NCBI RefSeq assembly: GCF_014839805.1
Contig: NC_051142.1
Span: 18,198,589 to 18,262,588 of the forward strand
Direction: 5' to 3'
Source: Manduca sexta
Taxonomy: Eukaryota; Arthropoda; Insecta; Lepidoptera; Sphingidae
DNA length: 64,000 nucleotides
The notes under the pieces are model-generated. The model did not search any database, had not been told where the DNA came from, and saw only the letters and a program-made list of their open reading frames with translations. The position numbers and the translations under genes are program-made. Shown piece after piece: positions 46,156 to 55,450 of this stretch (its first letter is position 1; every line of letters starts with the position of its first letter).

Positions 46156-46416
46156 CTTTCAGCCTCAGATCTATGGGGGGCAAGCCGGGGCCCATGTCCC
46201 GGGCGGCAAATCCAAACTTGACAGACGAATACACAACTCATTATTAACGCAACTTTGACTACTGAGACATCCAGAACATTATACACGTAAATTATTTCCC
46301 GCGGGGCGCGAAATGATGATGATGTTGACAAAGTTAAAAATATAGGTGGTCGGGGGGGGGCATTAATCAGATTTTGCCCTGTCTTCAAAAAATCAAGATC
46401 CGGAACTGGCCCCAGT
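46156..46416. other. GC-rich segment between two MITE copies
   Basis: Contains GGCAAGCCGGGGCCCATGTC and a run of 9 G at 46352-46360. The mirrored words GGGCCC and GGGCGGCAAA near the left and GGGGGGGCATTA and TTTTGCCC near the right suggest an older transposon edge. No frame was recognised. Confidence 0.35.
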
Positions 46417-46567
46417 GGCCTTATTTTCTATGCCACGCGTTATTTTTCAGTGCGTAATAACACGTAACCCACCGCGTTTACAAGAGAAATTGGCATACAG
46501 AATACCATTCTATACTAATATCACGAAGATAATGTAACACAGTGTTACAAGTATACAGAATAAGGCC
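46417..46567. mobile_element. GGCCTTATTCT MITE, copy 3
   Basis: GGCCTTATTTTCTATGCC at the left and TATACAGAATAAGGCC at the right. Interior CAGTGCGTAATAACACGTAAC, GAGAAATTGGCATACAGAAT and ACACAGTGTTACAAG. Same orientation as copies 1 and 2. Confidence 0.75.
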
Positions 46568-46659
46568 CCTGGGTGGCTAGAAACGCGTTTATAGTTCAAA
46601 GTTCTGTTGATGTTTGTCGGCAGTACCTGGCAGTACCTGGCGAGTGATTTGTTTGTCAT

Positions 46660-46858
46660 ACTTTTTTTTACGGCAAAGTGACTCCACTGATGGTAAGCGG
46701 TGTGGCGTCTAATAGAATGTCATCTAACGAGAGATGATTATCCCTCGGCAGTCGTTACAATTATGCCGGTCTGTTGAAGCCGGATATACACAGGCTGATC
46801 CCGGAACGCGACACTTACTTGATCACTATGGCGGGTTTTAACAACTTGTGTACATTTA
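46660..46858 (-). mobile_element. Repeat D copy, minus
   Basis: ACGGCAAAGTGACTCCACTG, ATGGTAAGCGGTGTGGCG, AGAGATGATTATCCCTCGGC, ACAATTATGCCGGTCTGTTG, GGCTGATCCCGGAACGCGAC and ACTATGGCGGGTTTTAACA. Confidence 0.8.
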
Positions 46859-46946
46859 CATTACATACTCACGACTTTTGTTCTCAAAGGTATGCAGAGG
46901 AGCCACTACTGCATTAAACCTTTCAGATTTCGTCAAATTTAGTCCA

Positions 46947-47183
46947 TCGCCTCGGTCGCGTAGTTGTAATGCGGTACGGCAGCGCTCTGAGGTCCTGGGT
47001 TGAATCCTAGGTCGGGCAAAGTGATATTTGAGTTTTTCTACTCAGTATTAGCCCGGAGTCTGGAATTTGTTCCCGATATGGCGATAGGTTTGCCGCTATC
47101 ACATCATGGGACGGAACACTTTTGGCGAAAAGTGGGTGCCCTGGTCGCACCTCTGCATCTTCATACCTCTTAAATGCGTGATG
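46947..47183 (+). mobile_element. SINE-A copy, best preserved
   Basis: CGCCTCGGTCGCGTAGTTG, TGCGGTACGGCAGCGCTCTG, B box GGGTTGAATCCTAGG (one base lost), GGGCAAAGTGATATTTGAG, CTACTCAGTATTAGCCCGG, TTCCCGATATGGCGATAGG, ATCACATCATGGGACGGAAC, GGCGAAAAGTGGGTGCCCTG and a GCGTGATGTG tail. Used here as the reference for family A. Confidence 0.85.
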
Positions 47184-47586
47184 TGTTTTTTGTGATCCAT
47201 TGCACAATGTGACAGATGAGGTCTATAAGGCTCAAATTTCAATCCTATAAACTTAAGACTTTTATAAATAAAATATCATATACTTTGGTCACAACTTACT
47301 ATAAAAAATCGATAAAAGTTTGATATAAAACTCGCAGTAGTCGCCGCTAAGCAACAAGCTATTACTGTCTCGAAATAGTCAAATAAGGAAAAAACCCGAG
47401 CGTGACTTACTCATATATCCATTATAACGAATCCGTTTCGATATTTGCATTATCGTGTTTGGAATTGGACATTCTAGGAAATGGCTAGAAAATATGTCAA
47501 TATTTAAACCCATAAATTTATAAGTTCATGGTAATTTTAAACGTATAAAAATGTATTAATTGTATTTATTTTTATCTAACTGGATA
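47184..47586. other. AT-rich spacer
   Basis: Nothing recognised. Confidence 0.4.
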
Positions 47587-47915
47587 TAATAATAATAATA
47601 ATATCAGCCCTGTATTATATACTTGCCCACTGTTGAGCACGGGCCTCCTCTACTACTGAGAGGGATTAGGCCTTAGTCCACCACGCTGGCCTAGTGCCGA
47701 TTGGTAGACTTCACACACCTTCGAAATTCCTATAGAGAACTTCTGAGGTATGCAGGTTTCCTCACGATGTTTTCCTTCACCGTTAAAGTAAGTAATAATT
47801 CACAAAGAATACACACATGATTTTTAGAAAATTCAGAGGTGTGTGCCCTTAGGATTTGAACTTGCGGACTTTCGTCTTGGCAGTCCGTTCCACACCCAAC
47901 TACGCTATCGCCGCT
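47587..47915 (-). mobile_element. SINE-B copy, minus, full length
   Basis: (TAA)n, ATCAGCCCTGTATTATATAC, GAGCACGGGCCTCCTCTACT, CCACCACGCTGGCCTAGTGC, CTCACGATGTTTTCCTTCAC, ATTCAGAGGTGTGTGCCCTT, GATTTGAACTTGCGGAC and CAACTACGCTATCGCCGCT. Confidence 0.85.
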
Positions 47916-47949
47916 ACCTTCCTTACTGGATATAAGATGATATAAAAAA

Positions 47950-48233
47950 GCTGCTATAGTCTAGTCAGGAGTGGAACTGACTACCGAAACGAATGTCCGC
48001 CGGCTCAAATCCTTCAAAACCTCTGATTTTTCTAAAGTCATATGAGCATTCTTAGTGAATTATTGCTTGCTTTAATGGTAAAGGTACACAGCATGATGAA
48101 ACCAGCATACCTAAGAAGTTCTCTATATGAATTATGAGAGTTTGTGAAGTCTGCCAATTCGCATTATGCCAACATGGTGACATAATGCCTAAACCTCTCA
48201 ATAGTATAGGAGGTTCGTTCTCAGCAATGAGAC
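47950..48233 (+). mobile_element. SINE-B copy, plus
   Basis: GCTGCTATAGTCTAGTCAGG, CTACCGAAACGAATGTCCGC, a weak B box GGCTCAAATCC, TCTGATTTTTCTAAAGTC, CTAAGAAGTTCTCTATATG, GTGAAGTCTGCC and CCTCTCAATAGTATAGGAGG. It lies head to head with the copy at 47587-47915. Confidence 0.75.
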
Positions 48234-48547
48234 CCTTATTCTATTTGTTTGTATTAATAATATTATATCCGATATTGTTAAAAATTATTGATTTCGAGGC
48301 TAGCTGTAACGTAAAAACAGACGGAGTAAAACATTTTCAATTCAAAATGGAATTTGGCCAATTTCCTCTAGGTTTTTGAAGGTTATGAGGTGAATATCTG
48401 TGGTTTTGGGATATCCTATGAAATAAATCTAATGTAGGTAACTTTTTTGCATGTTTACATCCGTGATTAAGAAGAAAAATTATATTCACGAAACTTTAAT
48501 AACAAAGGAGTTTGATCGTCGGATTATCAATAAAAAATTAAATTTAA

Positions 48548-48850
48548 TAATATAAAATCAGCTCTTATATACTGCCCCATTGCTGGGTATGGGCCTCCTC
48601 TACTATTGCGAGGGATTAGGCCTTAGTCCACCACACTGGCCTAGTGCGGGTTGGTAGCCTTCACACACCTTCATAATTCCTATAGAGAACTCCTCAGGTA
48701 TGCAGGTTGCCTCACGATGTTTTTTTTCCTTTGCCATTAAAGTAATCGATAATTTACACATAATTTTAGAAAAGTCAGAGGTGTGTGCTCATGACTTTTG
48801 AACCAGTGGAAAATCGTCTCGGCAGTCCGGTCCATACCCGACTAGGCTAT
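48548..48850 (-). mobile_element. SINE-B copy, minus
   Basis: AATCAGCTCTTATATACTGC, GGGTATGGGCCTCCTCTACT, CCACCACACTGGCCTAGTGC, GTTGCCTCACGATGTTTTTT, AAAAGTCAGAGGTGTGTGC, CTCGGCAGTCCGGTCC and CCGACTAGGCTATC. Third SINE-B in 1.3 kb. Confidence 0.8.
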
Positions 48851-49143
48851 CAAAAAAAATATGATTGGATAACTGGGATCAAATCTCAGGTAAAGTGAGT
48901 CTTAGAGTGACAAGACGGGGTTTTTACCAGTTATTGTTTCACATAGTTTTCTTTCAAACGGTCGCTAGCCTGGCTTACTTAAGAACGTGCCCATTAATAC
49001 ACTCGATTTAACACCTAATGTTTGATATTTTCTATGACAATGTAGTCAAATAAAGAACTACATTTGCGTTATAAATTACTGTATTTATTACCCTTTTATA
49101 TTTAGTCATATTATATTGTATTCGTTAAATCACTTTTATATTG
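48851..49143. other. Spacer
   Basis: Nothing recognised. Confidence 0.4.
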
Positions 49144-49486
49144 AAACTAGCTTTTGCCCGCGGCTCCGCTCGCGTTATAAAGTTTTTCAGGCTAAAGTTG
49201 TCCGTTATAAAAGTAGTAGTTTCCCGGGAGCCTATGTTCTTCCCAGGGTCTCAAACTGTCTCCATACCAAATTTCATCTTAATACGTTGGGTAGTTTTTG
49301 AGTTTAACACGTTCAGGCAGACAGATGCAGCGGGGGACTTTTGTTTTATAATATATTTTTTAGAACTTTTTAAGAGGAACAATCCCGTCATACATCATTG
49401 TTGCATAACTTTAACCGTTTACGCAGCGCACGCAACGGAAGCTCTCAAAACTAATAATTTTTCCTCGATTTGCAACATGTTTCATT

Positions 49487-49978
49487 ACTGTTCCGCTCCT
49501 ATTGGTCATAGCGTGATGATATATAGCCTATAGCACTCCAGGAACAAAGGGCTATCCAACGCAAAAATAATTTTTCTGTTGGGACCGGTAGTTCCTGAGT
49601 TTAGCCATTACTGCTCCGCTCCTATTGGGTATAGCGTGATGATATATAGCCTATAGCACTCCACAAACAAAGGGCTATCCAACCCAAAAAGAATTTTTCA
49701 GTTCGAACCGGTAGTTCCTGAGATAAGACAATACTGCTCCGCTCCTATTGGGTATAGCGTGATGATATATAGCCTATGGCACTCCACGAACAAAGGGCTA
49801 TCCAACACAAAAATAATTTTTCAGTTCGAACCGGTAGTTCCAGAGATAAGATATTACTGCTCCGCTCCTATTGGGTATAGCGTGATGATATATAGCCTAT
49901 AGCACTCCACGAACAAAGGGCTATCCAACGCAAAAAGAATTTTTCAGTTTGGACCGGTAGTTCCTGAGATTAGCGCGT
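49487..49978 (+). repeat. Four tandem 123-bp units
   Basis: Units begin ACTG(T/C)TCCGCTCCTATTGG at 49487, 49610, 49733 and 49856, an exact 123-base period. Each holds AGCGTGATGATATATAGCCT, GGGCTATCCAAC and ACCGGTAGTTCC-GAG. Units 2 to 4 are closer to each other (CACTCCAC, GTTCGAACC in 2 and 3) than to unit 1, so the array probably expanded from the 3-prime side. A single unit is present in the relative at 58815-58935. Confidence 0.9.
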
Positions 49979-50020
49979 TCAAACAAACAAACAAACAAAA
50001 AAACAAACAAACAAACAAAC
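49979..50020 (+). repeat. (CAAA)n microsatellite
   Basis: About nine CAAA/CAAAC units with one A-run interruption, at the 3-prime side of the element. The relative at 58938 has two or three units. Confidence 0.8.
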
Positions 50021-50048
50021 TTTTCAGCTTTATATAATAGTATAGATA

Positions 50049-51305
50049 AACAGCCCTAAGTAAGATGACATGTACGATTCATTTGCGTTTTACGTAATTA
50101 CAATAAAAACTAAAACATTTGAATAACTATTGTTGTTAATAATGACATAAAATTACGTTTATGTCATAAGCCTGTTTGATTATTTCCTCTTTGATTACGT
50201 TTTTACAGACGAAGGAAATAAAAACAGTAATTAAGCTAATACAATTGTTTTACTGTAACAAGCTTAGGCCGTGTTAACTGCATCATAGATCAGATTAAAT
50301 AGATTAATAATTATTTAAGGATTCCGCAACTAAAATGTTTATCCTACCTTAATAAGATCTCTGTGCTTTGAACTAAACTATAGCGTATAATATTAACAGA
50401 ATATGAGGTATATTCGGATATTTTAACAAAGAATAAAAGAGTAATGTAGGGAACTCAGCGCGCGAGTCCGACTCGCACAAGGCTGGTGTTTTTCTGTTCT
50501 ATAATATCCAGGGAAGGAAAATGATAATTATAAATAAATAGATCATTCTTTTGCAATAATGTTCTTTGTTAGGAGCTGTCAAAGATGTCCACCACAATAG
50601 AGATAATTGAAAAGTGGATGGAGTGTTGTTTACGTTAGATTTTCCTTCCTTGAATAATTTTCTTTGTTTGATAACACTCGTCGTTAAGAATTAAAATTCA
50701 GTTTGAAATAAATAATTATAGAAAGCTATATTATTCCTGAGTTTCATAGTCTAGTTTTTCTCTCAGTAACGGCTTAGAAGCTGGCGGAATTGAGAGCAAA
50801 AGTTGTATGAACATGAAGCTCCCACCCCGCCCATTCATGAGTTTACATCTAAATGTATGTGACACGGCTTGATGATATGCAACAATGTTGTCTCTGGCGC
50901 GCGAACACCACACATTCATCAAGATGCAATCATTGGACCGAGCTCATGTAACTGCACATACCTGGGCTTCTGTAACGACATGCCATCAGTCAGTCAGTCA
51001 AACTGTCAGTACGGCATCTTGGGCGAACCGTTTACGCAATAAAAAATAGCTTAAGGCTGAGTATCTTGTGACCTCTCTCAACGTCCTGAATTATAGGGTC
51101 TCTTAGAGTGATTCGTACGTCCATTGTTAAGAGATTGTCGGCACCCGTGCCCTTCCTTAAAACGTCCTGTCCGTGCAAGGGCCCGCTTCCCCAATGACTC
51201 GCGCGTCCACTGTTGTAATACCGGTAGATTTCAGCTTTTTTTTACATGACATACATTTGCCAGGCAAGGGTCGATTTTACAAATAGACCGGATTTTTGGC
51301 TGGAC
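50049..51305. other. Spacer with one GC-rich repeat edge
   Basis: Bases 50453-50485 (ACTCAGCGCGCGAGTCCG, ACTCGCAC, GGCTG) match 53669-53701 in the same orientation. GCGAGTC-C-GACTCGC is itself a small palindrome. Bases 51130-51230 are GC-richer, with CCTGTCCGTGCAAGGG resembling 55493 onward. No gene. Confidence 0.45.
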
Positions 51306-51894
51306 GCATTAAGAGCGTTTACGCATCCGCGCGCCGTATGTCTCAAAAACAGCACTTTTCGAAGGAGATAATATCCATCAAAACATTATTTTAAAAACAT
51401 ATGAATTAGTAATTATTATAGAAAATTTTGTTGTCTAAAAAGTTAGTAGAGAAAATTTTTAGATTTATTGAGTATTTGTAAATTGTTTAATGATTACTGA
51501 ACAGAGGTATTCAAATTTGCGCTTCGAACGTCTATTTCGAAGCTCAAAATATCTTAAACCACTAAGGAACATAACAATATGTTATTTTTATCTAACTAAG
51601 AAGATCCTGAAGAAAAAAGTTAGTAGAGAAAAAATATCTTTTTATGTTTAATTCATGAGAAATAAAAATTCAAAGAATTCGAAAATTTCAGAAATATTGG
51701 TCATTTAAATGATTTTTTTTCACTATATCTTACTTAATTGAATATAATATTGGATTACTATAATAGAAGAACATCTCCTTAAAAACATACAATTTAAAAA
51801 TTCTACAAAATTAGTTCTGTTATTTTTCTATAAATATTTTAAATACCACTATAAAACGCAACGCGCAAATCGTTTCAAATTAGTCCGCCTTGAG

Positions 51895-52008
51895 GCTTTC
51901 TAGAGAGAGGACGTATCGCTCGTCGCTCCGGCGAGACTCCAGTTGGACTTTGCTGTGCGTAGAAAAATAGTCACGTGTATACAGTGATTGCCACATCTTA
52001 GTACTTTA
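51895..52008 (+). other. Leader exon of the Mutator-like element
   Basis: A GC-richer segment (CCTTGAGGCTTTCTAGAGAG, CGCTCGTCGCTCCGGCGAG) ends in a textbook donor TTTA/GTAAGT at 52009. The inferred intron runs 52009-52091 and ends TTATTATGTTTCAG. No ATG precedes the donor. The transcription start is not determined. Confidence 0.45.
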
Positions 52009-52091
52009 GTAAGTAAAATATTTTTTTTCTTTGATGATTGACAATAATTTTAGTAGTTACTATAAATTATTATTATATTATTATGTTTCAG

Positions 52092-52188
52092 ACACAATGG
52101 GAAGTAAAGCTATTTCTAGGCAAGAAAAGGAAACGTAACAACGCTGAAACTTCGGCTAAAGCAAAAGCTAAAAGATTGATGTACTAAT
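52092..52188 (+). pseudogene. Broken N-terminal exon of the Mutator-like transposase
   Basis: After the TTTCAG acceptor at 52091, ATG (52097) opens a frame MGSKAISRQEKET that stops at 52138. The +1 neighbouring frame from 52123 continues KKRKRNNAETSAKAKAKRLM and stops at 52188. A lost or gained base therefore breaks what looks like a basic, lysine-rich N-terminus. Continuity with the transposase at 54.1 kb is inferred from order and strand. Confidence 0.45.
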
Positions 52189-52287
52189 GTTATAACATGC
52201 GTCTGTAGTTATGGTTGTTGCTTTTTACTCATTAAACACTTGAGCATAGTTACTCGAAAGAAAAAATGGAACCTTAAGCTAAAACAA

Positions 52288-53231
52288 TTAGCCCATTGAA
52301 ATGTTACATGAGCTTTGTATTTTTAGAGGACCCAATTTTATTTTTAGAACATGTGTGGGGGTCAATAGAAGCTTAATCTCAAGTTTAGAGGGTCGCCCCC
52401 CCTTGTCCCCTGGCCGCCATCATGGAAAAAGGGGTGAAAACAATTTTTTCGCGATATCTCGGAAACTATGCGTCTTACATAAATTTTGTAAAGTCATAAT
52501 TTGTAGCAAATTGTTTTGCCTACAAATATGTTTATATAACTTTTTGCCCTAAATTAAAAATTAAAGAAGTTATAAGCAAAAATGTGAGAAAATGTTTATA
52601 AAAGTTTTCTTTTTGCTCTATAACTTTTTACATTTTACAAAAAATTACCTCAAACTAACTTGTAAATGATCTTTTGAGGAAAATTGTTCCCTATAATTTT
52701 TTTTTATTTCATTCATTTAAAACGCTGTTACAGCGCTCCAAAGTTTACTGGGTTCGTCAATGCTCATGAGAATCCGGTCGAAACAAAATGTTTAACTTAT
52801 TTTTGATTTGTTTTTATTGTAAATATATTATTACAATTTTTTTGTTAAATTCGTACAACTTTACTTATTTATTCCTAACTCTTTTCTTTGCCATAGAACT
52901 TACCAAATTTAACTTATCGAATGTTATGCAGGTAGAAAAGGTATGAGTTACCATTTCGGGATAAAGGAAAAAAAAAACATATTTGCAGGCAAAACAATTT
53001 GCTACAAATTATGGCTTTACAAAATTTTTGTAAGACGTATAGTTTCCGAGATATCGCGAAAAAAGTGTTTTTACCCCTTTTTCCAAGATGGCGGCCGGGG
53101 GACAAGGGTGGCGACCCAAAAAACTTGAGGTTAAGCTTCTATTGACCCCCCACACATGGCCCAAAAATAAAATTGCGTCCTCCAAGAAATGCAATATTCG
53201 GTCCATAAATTGTAACATTTCAATAGACTAA
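52288..53231. mobile_element. 0.94-kb element with about 290-bp inverted arms, nested
   Basis: The left arm from TTAGCCCATTGAAATG (52288) to about 52580 and the right arm from about 52940 to CATTTCAATAGACTAA (53231) are inverted copies at roughly 90 percent identity by eye. Shared words: GTGTGGGGGTCAATAGAAGC, CCCTTGTCCC, GGCCGCCATC, TCGCGATATCTCGGAAACTA, CAAATTGTTTTGCCT. The centre is AT-rich and non-coding. A single arm recurs at 5008. It is a long-TIR non-autonomous or foldback element. It sits between the two coding parts of the Mutator-like element. Confidence 0.8.
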
Positions 53232-53239
53232 ACGCACAT

Positions 53240-53660
53240 TTCAAAACTCGTTTTACTCCCGCGGCCAACTAGTAGAATCGTGCGGGCCACGGTAGCACCA
53301 GCGCGCTCTGTGGTTAGTAGGTGGGCGACTGCAGTAGTCGGTAGGGGAGGGGTGGTTACAGAAATCTGACGCCATTTTCCTCCATCGTGATAGTTTCTGA
53401 TATGTGTCCATGGCGTTTTGGAACTCAACTGACCGTTAACTGTCCATCTTGTAACCGCCCGCCTTGCGATAATCGCTCGCCAAGTTTGCAGGACATAATC
53501 GGAACCGCGGTGGTTACAAATCGCACAGATCTCCGGTCGTCATGAGTTTGGAAATAAAACAGCCGTTTCTCAACCACGGCGGGCGCGAGTAAAAACCGCT
53601 TCGTGAGTTCTTAGCCTTATAGAATCACTTTGCTGTCCCGTTGTCAACACGTTTACAACT
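53240..53660. other. GC-rich segment with imperfect inverted ends
   Basis: AACTCGTTTTACTCCCGCGG (53244 on) is loosely mirrored by GGCGGGCGCGAGTAAAA near 53578. GGTGGTTACA occurs at 53351 and 53509. A 66-codon minus frame (53228-53428) is probably incidental. Probably another transposon remnant. Confidence 0.4.
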
Positions 53661-53668
53661 CGCCAAAT

Positions 53669-53701
53669 ACTCAGTGCGCGAGTCTCACTCGCACTTGGCT
53701 G
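53669..53701 (+). repeat. CGCGCGAGTC repeat edge, copy 2
   Basis: ACTCAGTGCGCGAGTCTC, ACTCGCAC, TTGGCTG match 50453-50485 in direct orientation, 3.2 kb apart. Confidence 0.6.
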
Positions 53702-54112
53702 ACTTTTTTGCATAATGCATAGGTACGCTTACTTTCAAATAACAAGGTTTTTGTGTTCACTGATGCGCACTGTTAAGAAAATTCAAGTGACGAGAGACGG
53801 AATCCTATATCTTTCTCCTCTTTGAACCTTAGAAATAAGGGATTTGGTAATTTATGTAGCTAGTGAATAAAACTACTAGTAGTAGTTAGTATACCTATCT
53901 TCTTAACTATTTGGGCTAGTTTAGGTTTACACGCTCACATCAATTTTACATATAATTTTATCCTGACGTTTAACCCTGTGCAGGTTTCGGCGTCATTATA
54001 CTTGTATAAATTAAACGCGTCTAGATCCATATGCAGTTTTACTTAAGTATGTAGTGTTTGCGTAAACTTCGATAACAATAATAGTATATTCTATATATTT
54101 TTTTATTTTTAG

Positions 54113-54740
54113 GTAATCGTGCCTGATATTACACTCAAAATAAATAAGGTTATTAAAAGCCGCAAAATTATAGATTTTCAATATTTTTTGGATCAAATTA
54201 AAACACTCAATAACCACAACAGAGCAACAGGTTGTAGTATCGAACATTTACAACTATTGAAAGAGAATGTTTGCTTGCAGTCAACATTTTTAATGAAGCG
54301 TAATATGTGCAATATGGAATTTAAGCTATTTAAGCGCTAAGAGATATACTGATAGTATGGACGTATATCGTGGAACTGTGAATGGAGCTATGATGACTGA
54401 AGTTGGTAGATCAAATTTAAACGAACAGTTAGCTTCCATAGATTTACCAATATTAACGCAAAATGTTTACATGAAATGTTACGACGAGTTAGCTAAATGA
54501 TTGAAATTAGCTGCAGAGGACAGGATGCAAGAGGCCGCTAGGGAAGAAACTGATAAAGATGTTGCCTGTGGCGATGTAAAAGACGGTATTCCCATACTTA
54601 CAGTCAAAGCTGACTGCTGTTGGTCAAATTAAAGTACAGATCCATCTATTTTGCTTCGTCGTGTGTCGCAAATATTATGCAAAACTATGGATATAAAACT
54701 GGTAAATTGTTATACATGGATGTACAATCGATCGATTGAT
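54113..54740 (+). pseudogene. Broken Mutator-like transposase
   Basis: It begins after a splice acceptor (TTTTTTTATTTTTAG). The first frame (54119-54340) has RKIIDFQYFLDQI, then CSIEHLQLLKE, LQSTFLMKR and MCNMEFKLF. This is the order seen in the N-terminal part of the animal Mutator-like transposase domain (a DINYF-like strand, a cysteine, a long loop, then a C-x2-C-like element ending in F). The next parts continue with stops: VYRGTVNGAMM, then GIPILTVKADCCWS (54588-54626), which corresponds to the V-x-A-D-G-x-W catalytic strand, and GYKTGKLLYMDV (54689-54723) in a shifted phase. At least three disruptions (stops near 54338, 54498 and 54629, and one frameshift) make it a pseudogene. Downstream to 55.4 kb nothing more of the domain is readable. 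Confidence 0.6.
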
Positions 54741-55091
54741 GATCGATGTCACTGAGAAGCAATACCTATTAAAAAAACTATCCAAAAAATATAACCAACT
54801 TCCGAAAAAGAAGTCTTTTATTTCTCACTTGTTAGTTATACACCTAAAAATGACATCTCATTACATACACCTTCTGACTCAAAACATAAATTCCAATATG
54901 TAATTTCTAATGACTTAATTTAAACTTTCAATACGCTAAATATTAAAAACTGCAGATCTATGGAGTAATTATGTGGTCCATTATAAACATCGTAGCACAG
55001 TAATTTTCCTGATTTATTGTCTGATTACGGAGTTCTGGTGCCTATCTTTCGGCTTCATGATGAGCTCCACTTTACTAAAGGGTACTTTCTT

Positions 55092-55126
55092 AATGCAAAT
55101 GCTTAAATTTTTTAAGCATTTGCATT
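55092..55126. repeat. Perfect 16-bp hairpin, 3-base loop
   Basis: AATGCAAATGCTTAAA and TTTAAGCATTTGCATT flank TTT. It lies in the 3-prime part of the Mutator-like element and contains two octamer-like ATGCAAAT words. It may be a slippage-made inverted duplication. Confidence 0.7.
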
Positions 55127-55450
55127 TAAAAAGTGAAAATAACAATTTGTAAAATTGCCGTTAAAATTTGTTAAAAATGATTATTTTTTTCATATAAACT
55201 ATTTCATGATGAATTCTTATATATTTAATAATAGAATTCTTCATTTATCATAAATTCATAAATCATAAGTTACATTCCAATTAGATAATTAAAGCGAAAA
55301 GATCAAAATTGGTTGGTCTGACTATAAAGATAGCCGACGCGCTAACCTACGCACACAGCTACGCAACGGCTCTGTGTGAGTGAATTTTGCGAAGAATTAC
55401 CTATAGTTGACTTCACGCGCGGCACGTAAACGCTCTTAAGCGCTAGCAAC

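Larger units (their letters stand above)
49144..50048 (+). mobile_element. ACTAGC-headed element carrying a tandem array
   Basis: Head ACTAGCTTTTGCCCGCGGCT, then TTTCCCGGGAGCCTATG, CCAAATTTCATCTTAATACG, TGGGTAGTTTTTGAGTTTAA, CGTTCAGGCAGACAGATGC, a region with TAACCGTTTACGCAGCGCAC, the four-unit array (49487-49978), GCGCGTTCAAACAAAC and a (CAAA)n run, and the end TTTATATAATAGTATAGAT. A diverged relative lies at 58262-58978. It has no transposase frame of its own; the frames in it follow the repeat. A non-autonomous Helitron-like or LINE-dependent origin cannot be decided by eye. Confidence 0.7.
51306..55450 (+). mobile_element. Decayed Mutator-like DNA transposon, about 4.1 kb
   Basis: Candidate ends: GCATTAAGAGCGTTTACG followed by CATCCGCGCG at 51306-51333, mirrored at 55415-55443 by CGCGCGGCACGTAAACGCTC then TTAAGCGC. 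Between them lie a leader, a short intron, a broken N-terminal exon (52092-52188) and a broken transposase region (54113-54740). A nested inverted-arm element sits at 52288-53231. A target duplication was not found, so the exact edges are provisional. The coding parts have multiple frame breaks and cannot be active. Confidence 0.5.

Noticed and set aside
46116..46388. 90-codon minus frame over the GC-rich segment
   Set aside because: It spans a MITE end and a G-run. There are no motifs, and it is probably incidental to base composition.
49141..49533. 130-codon open frame on plus, the longest in the window
   Set aside because: It lies wholly inside the ACTAGC-headed repeat, and its residues only reflect that repeat's sequence. 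No domain or start context supports it.
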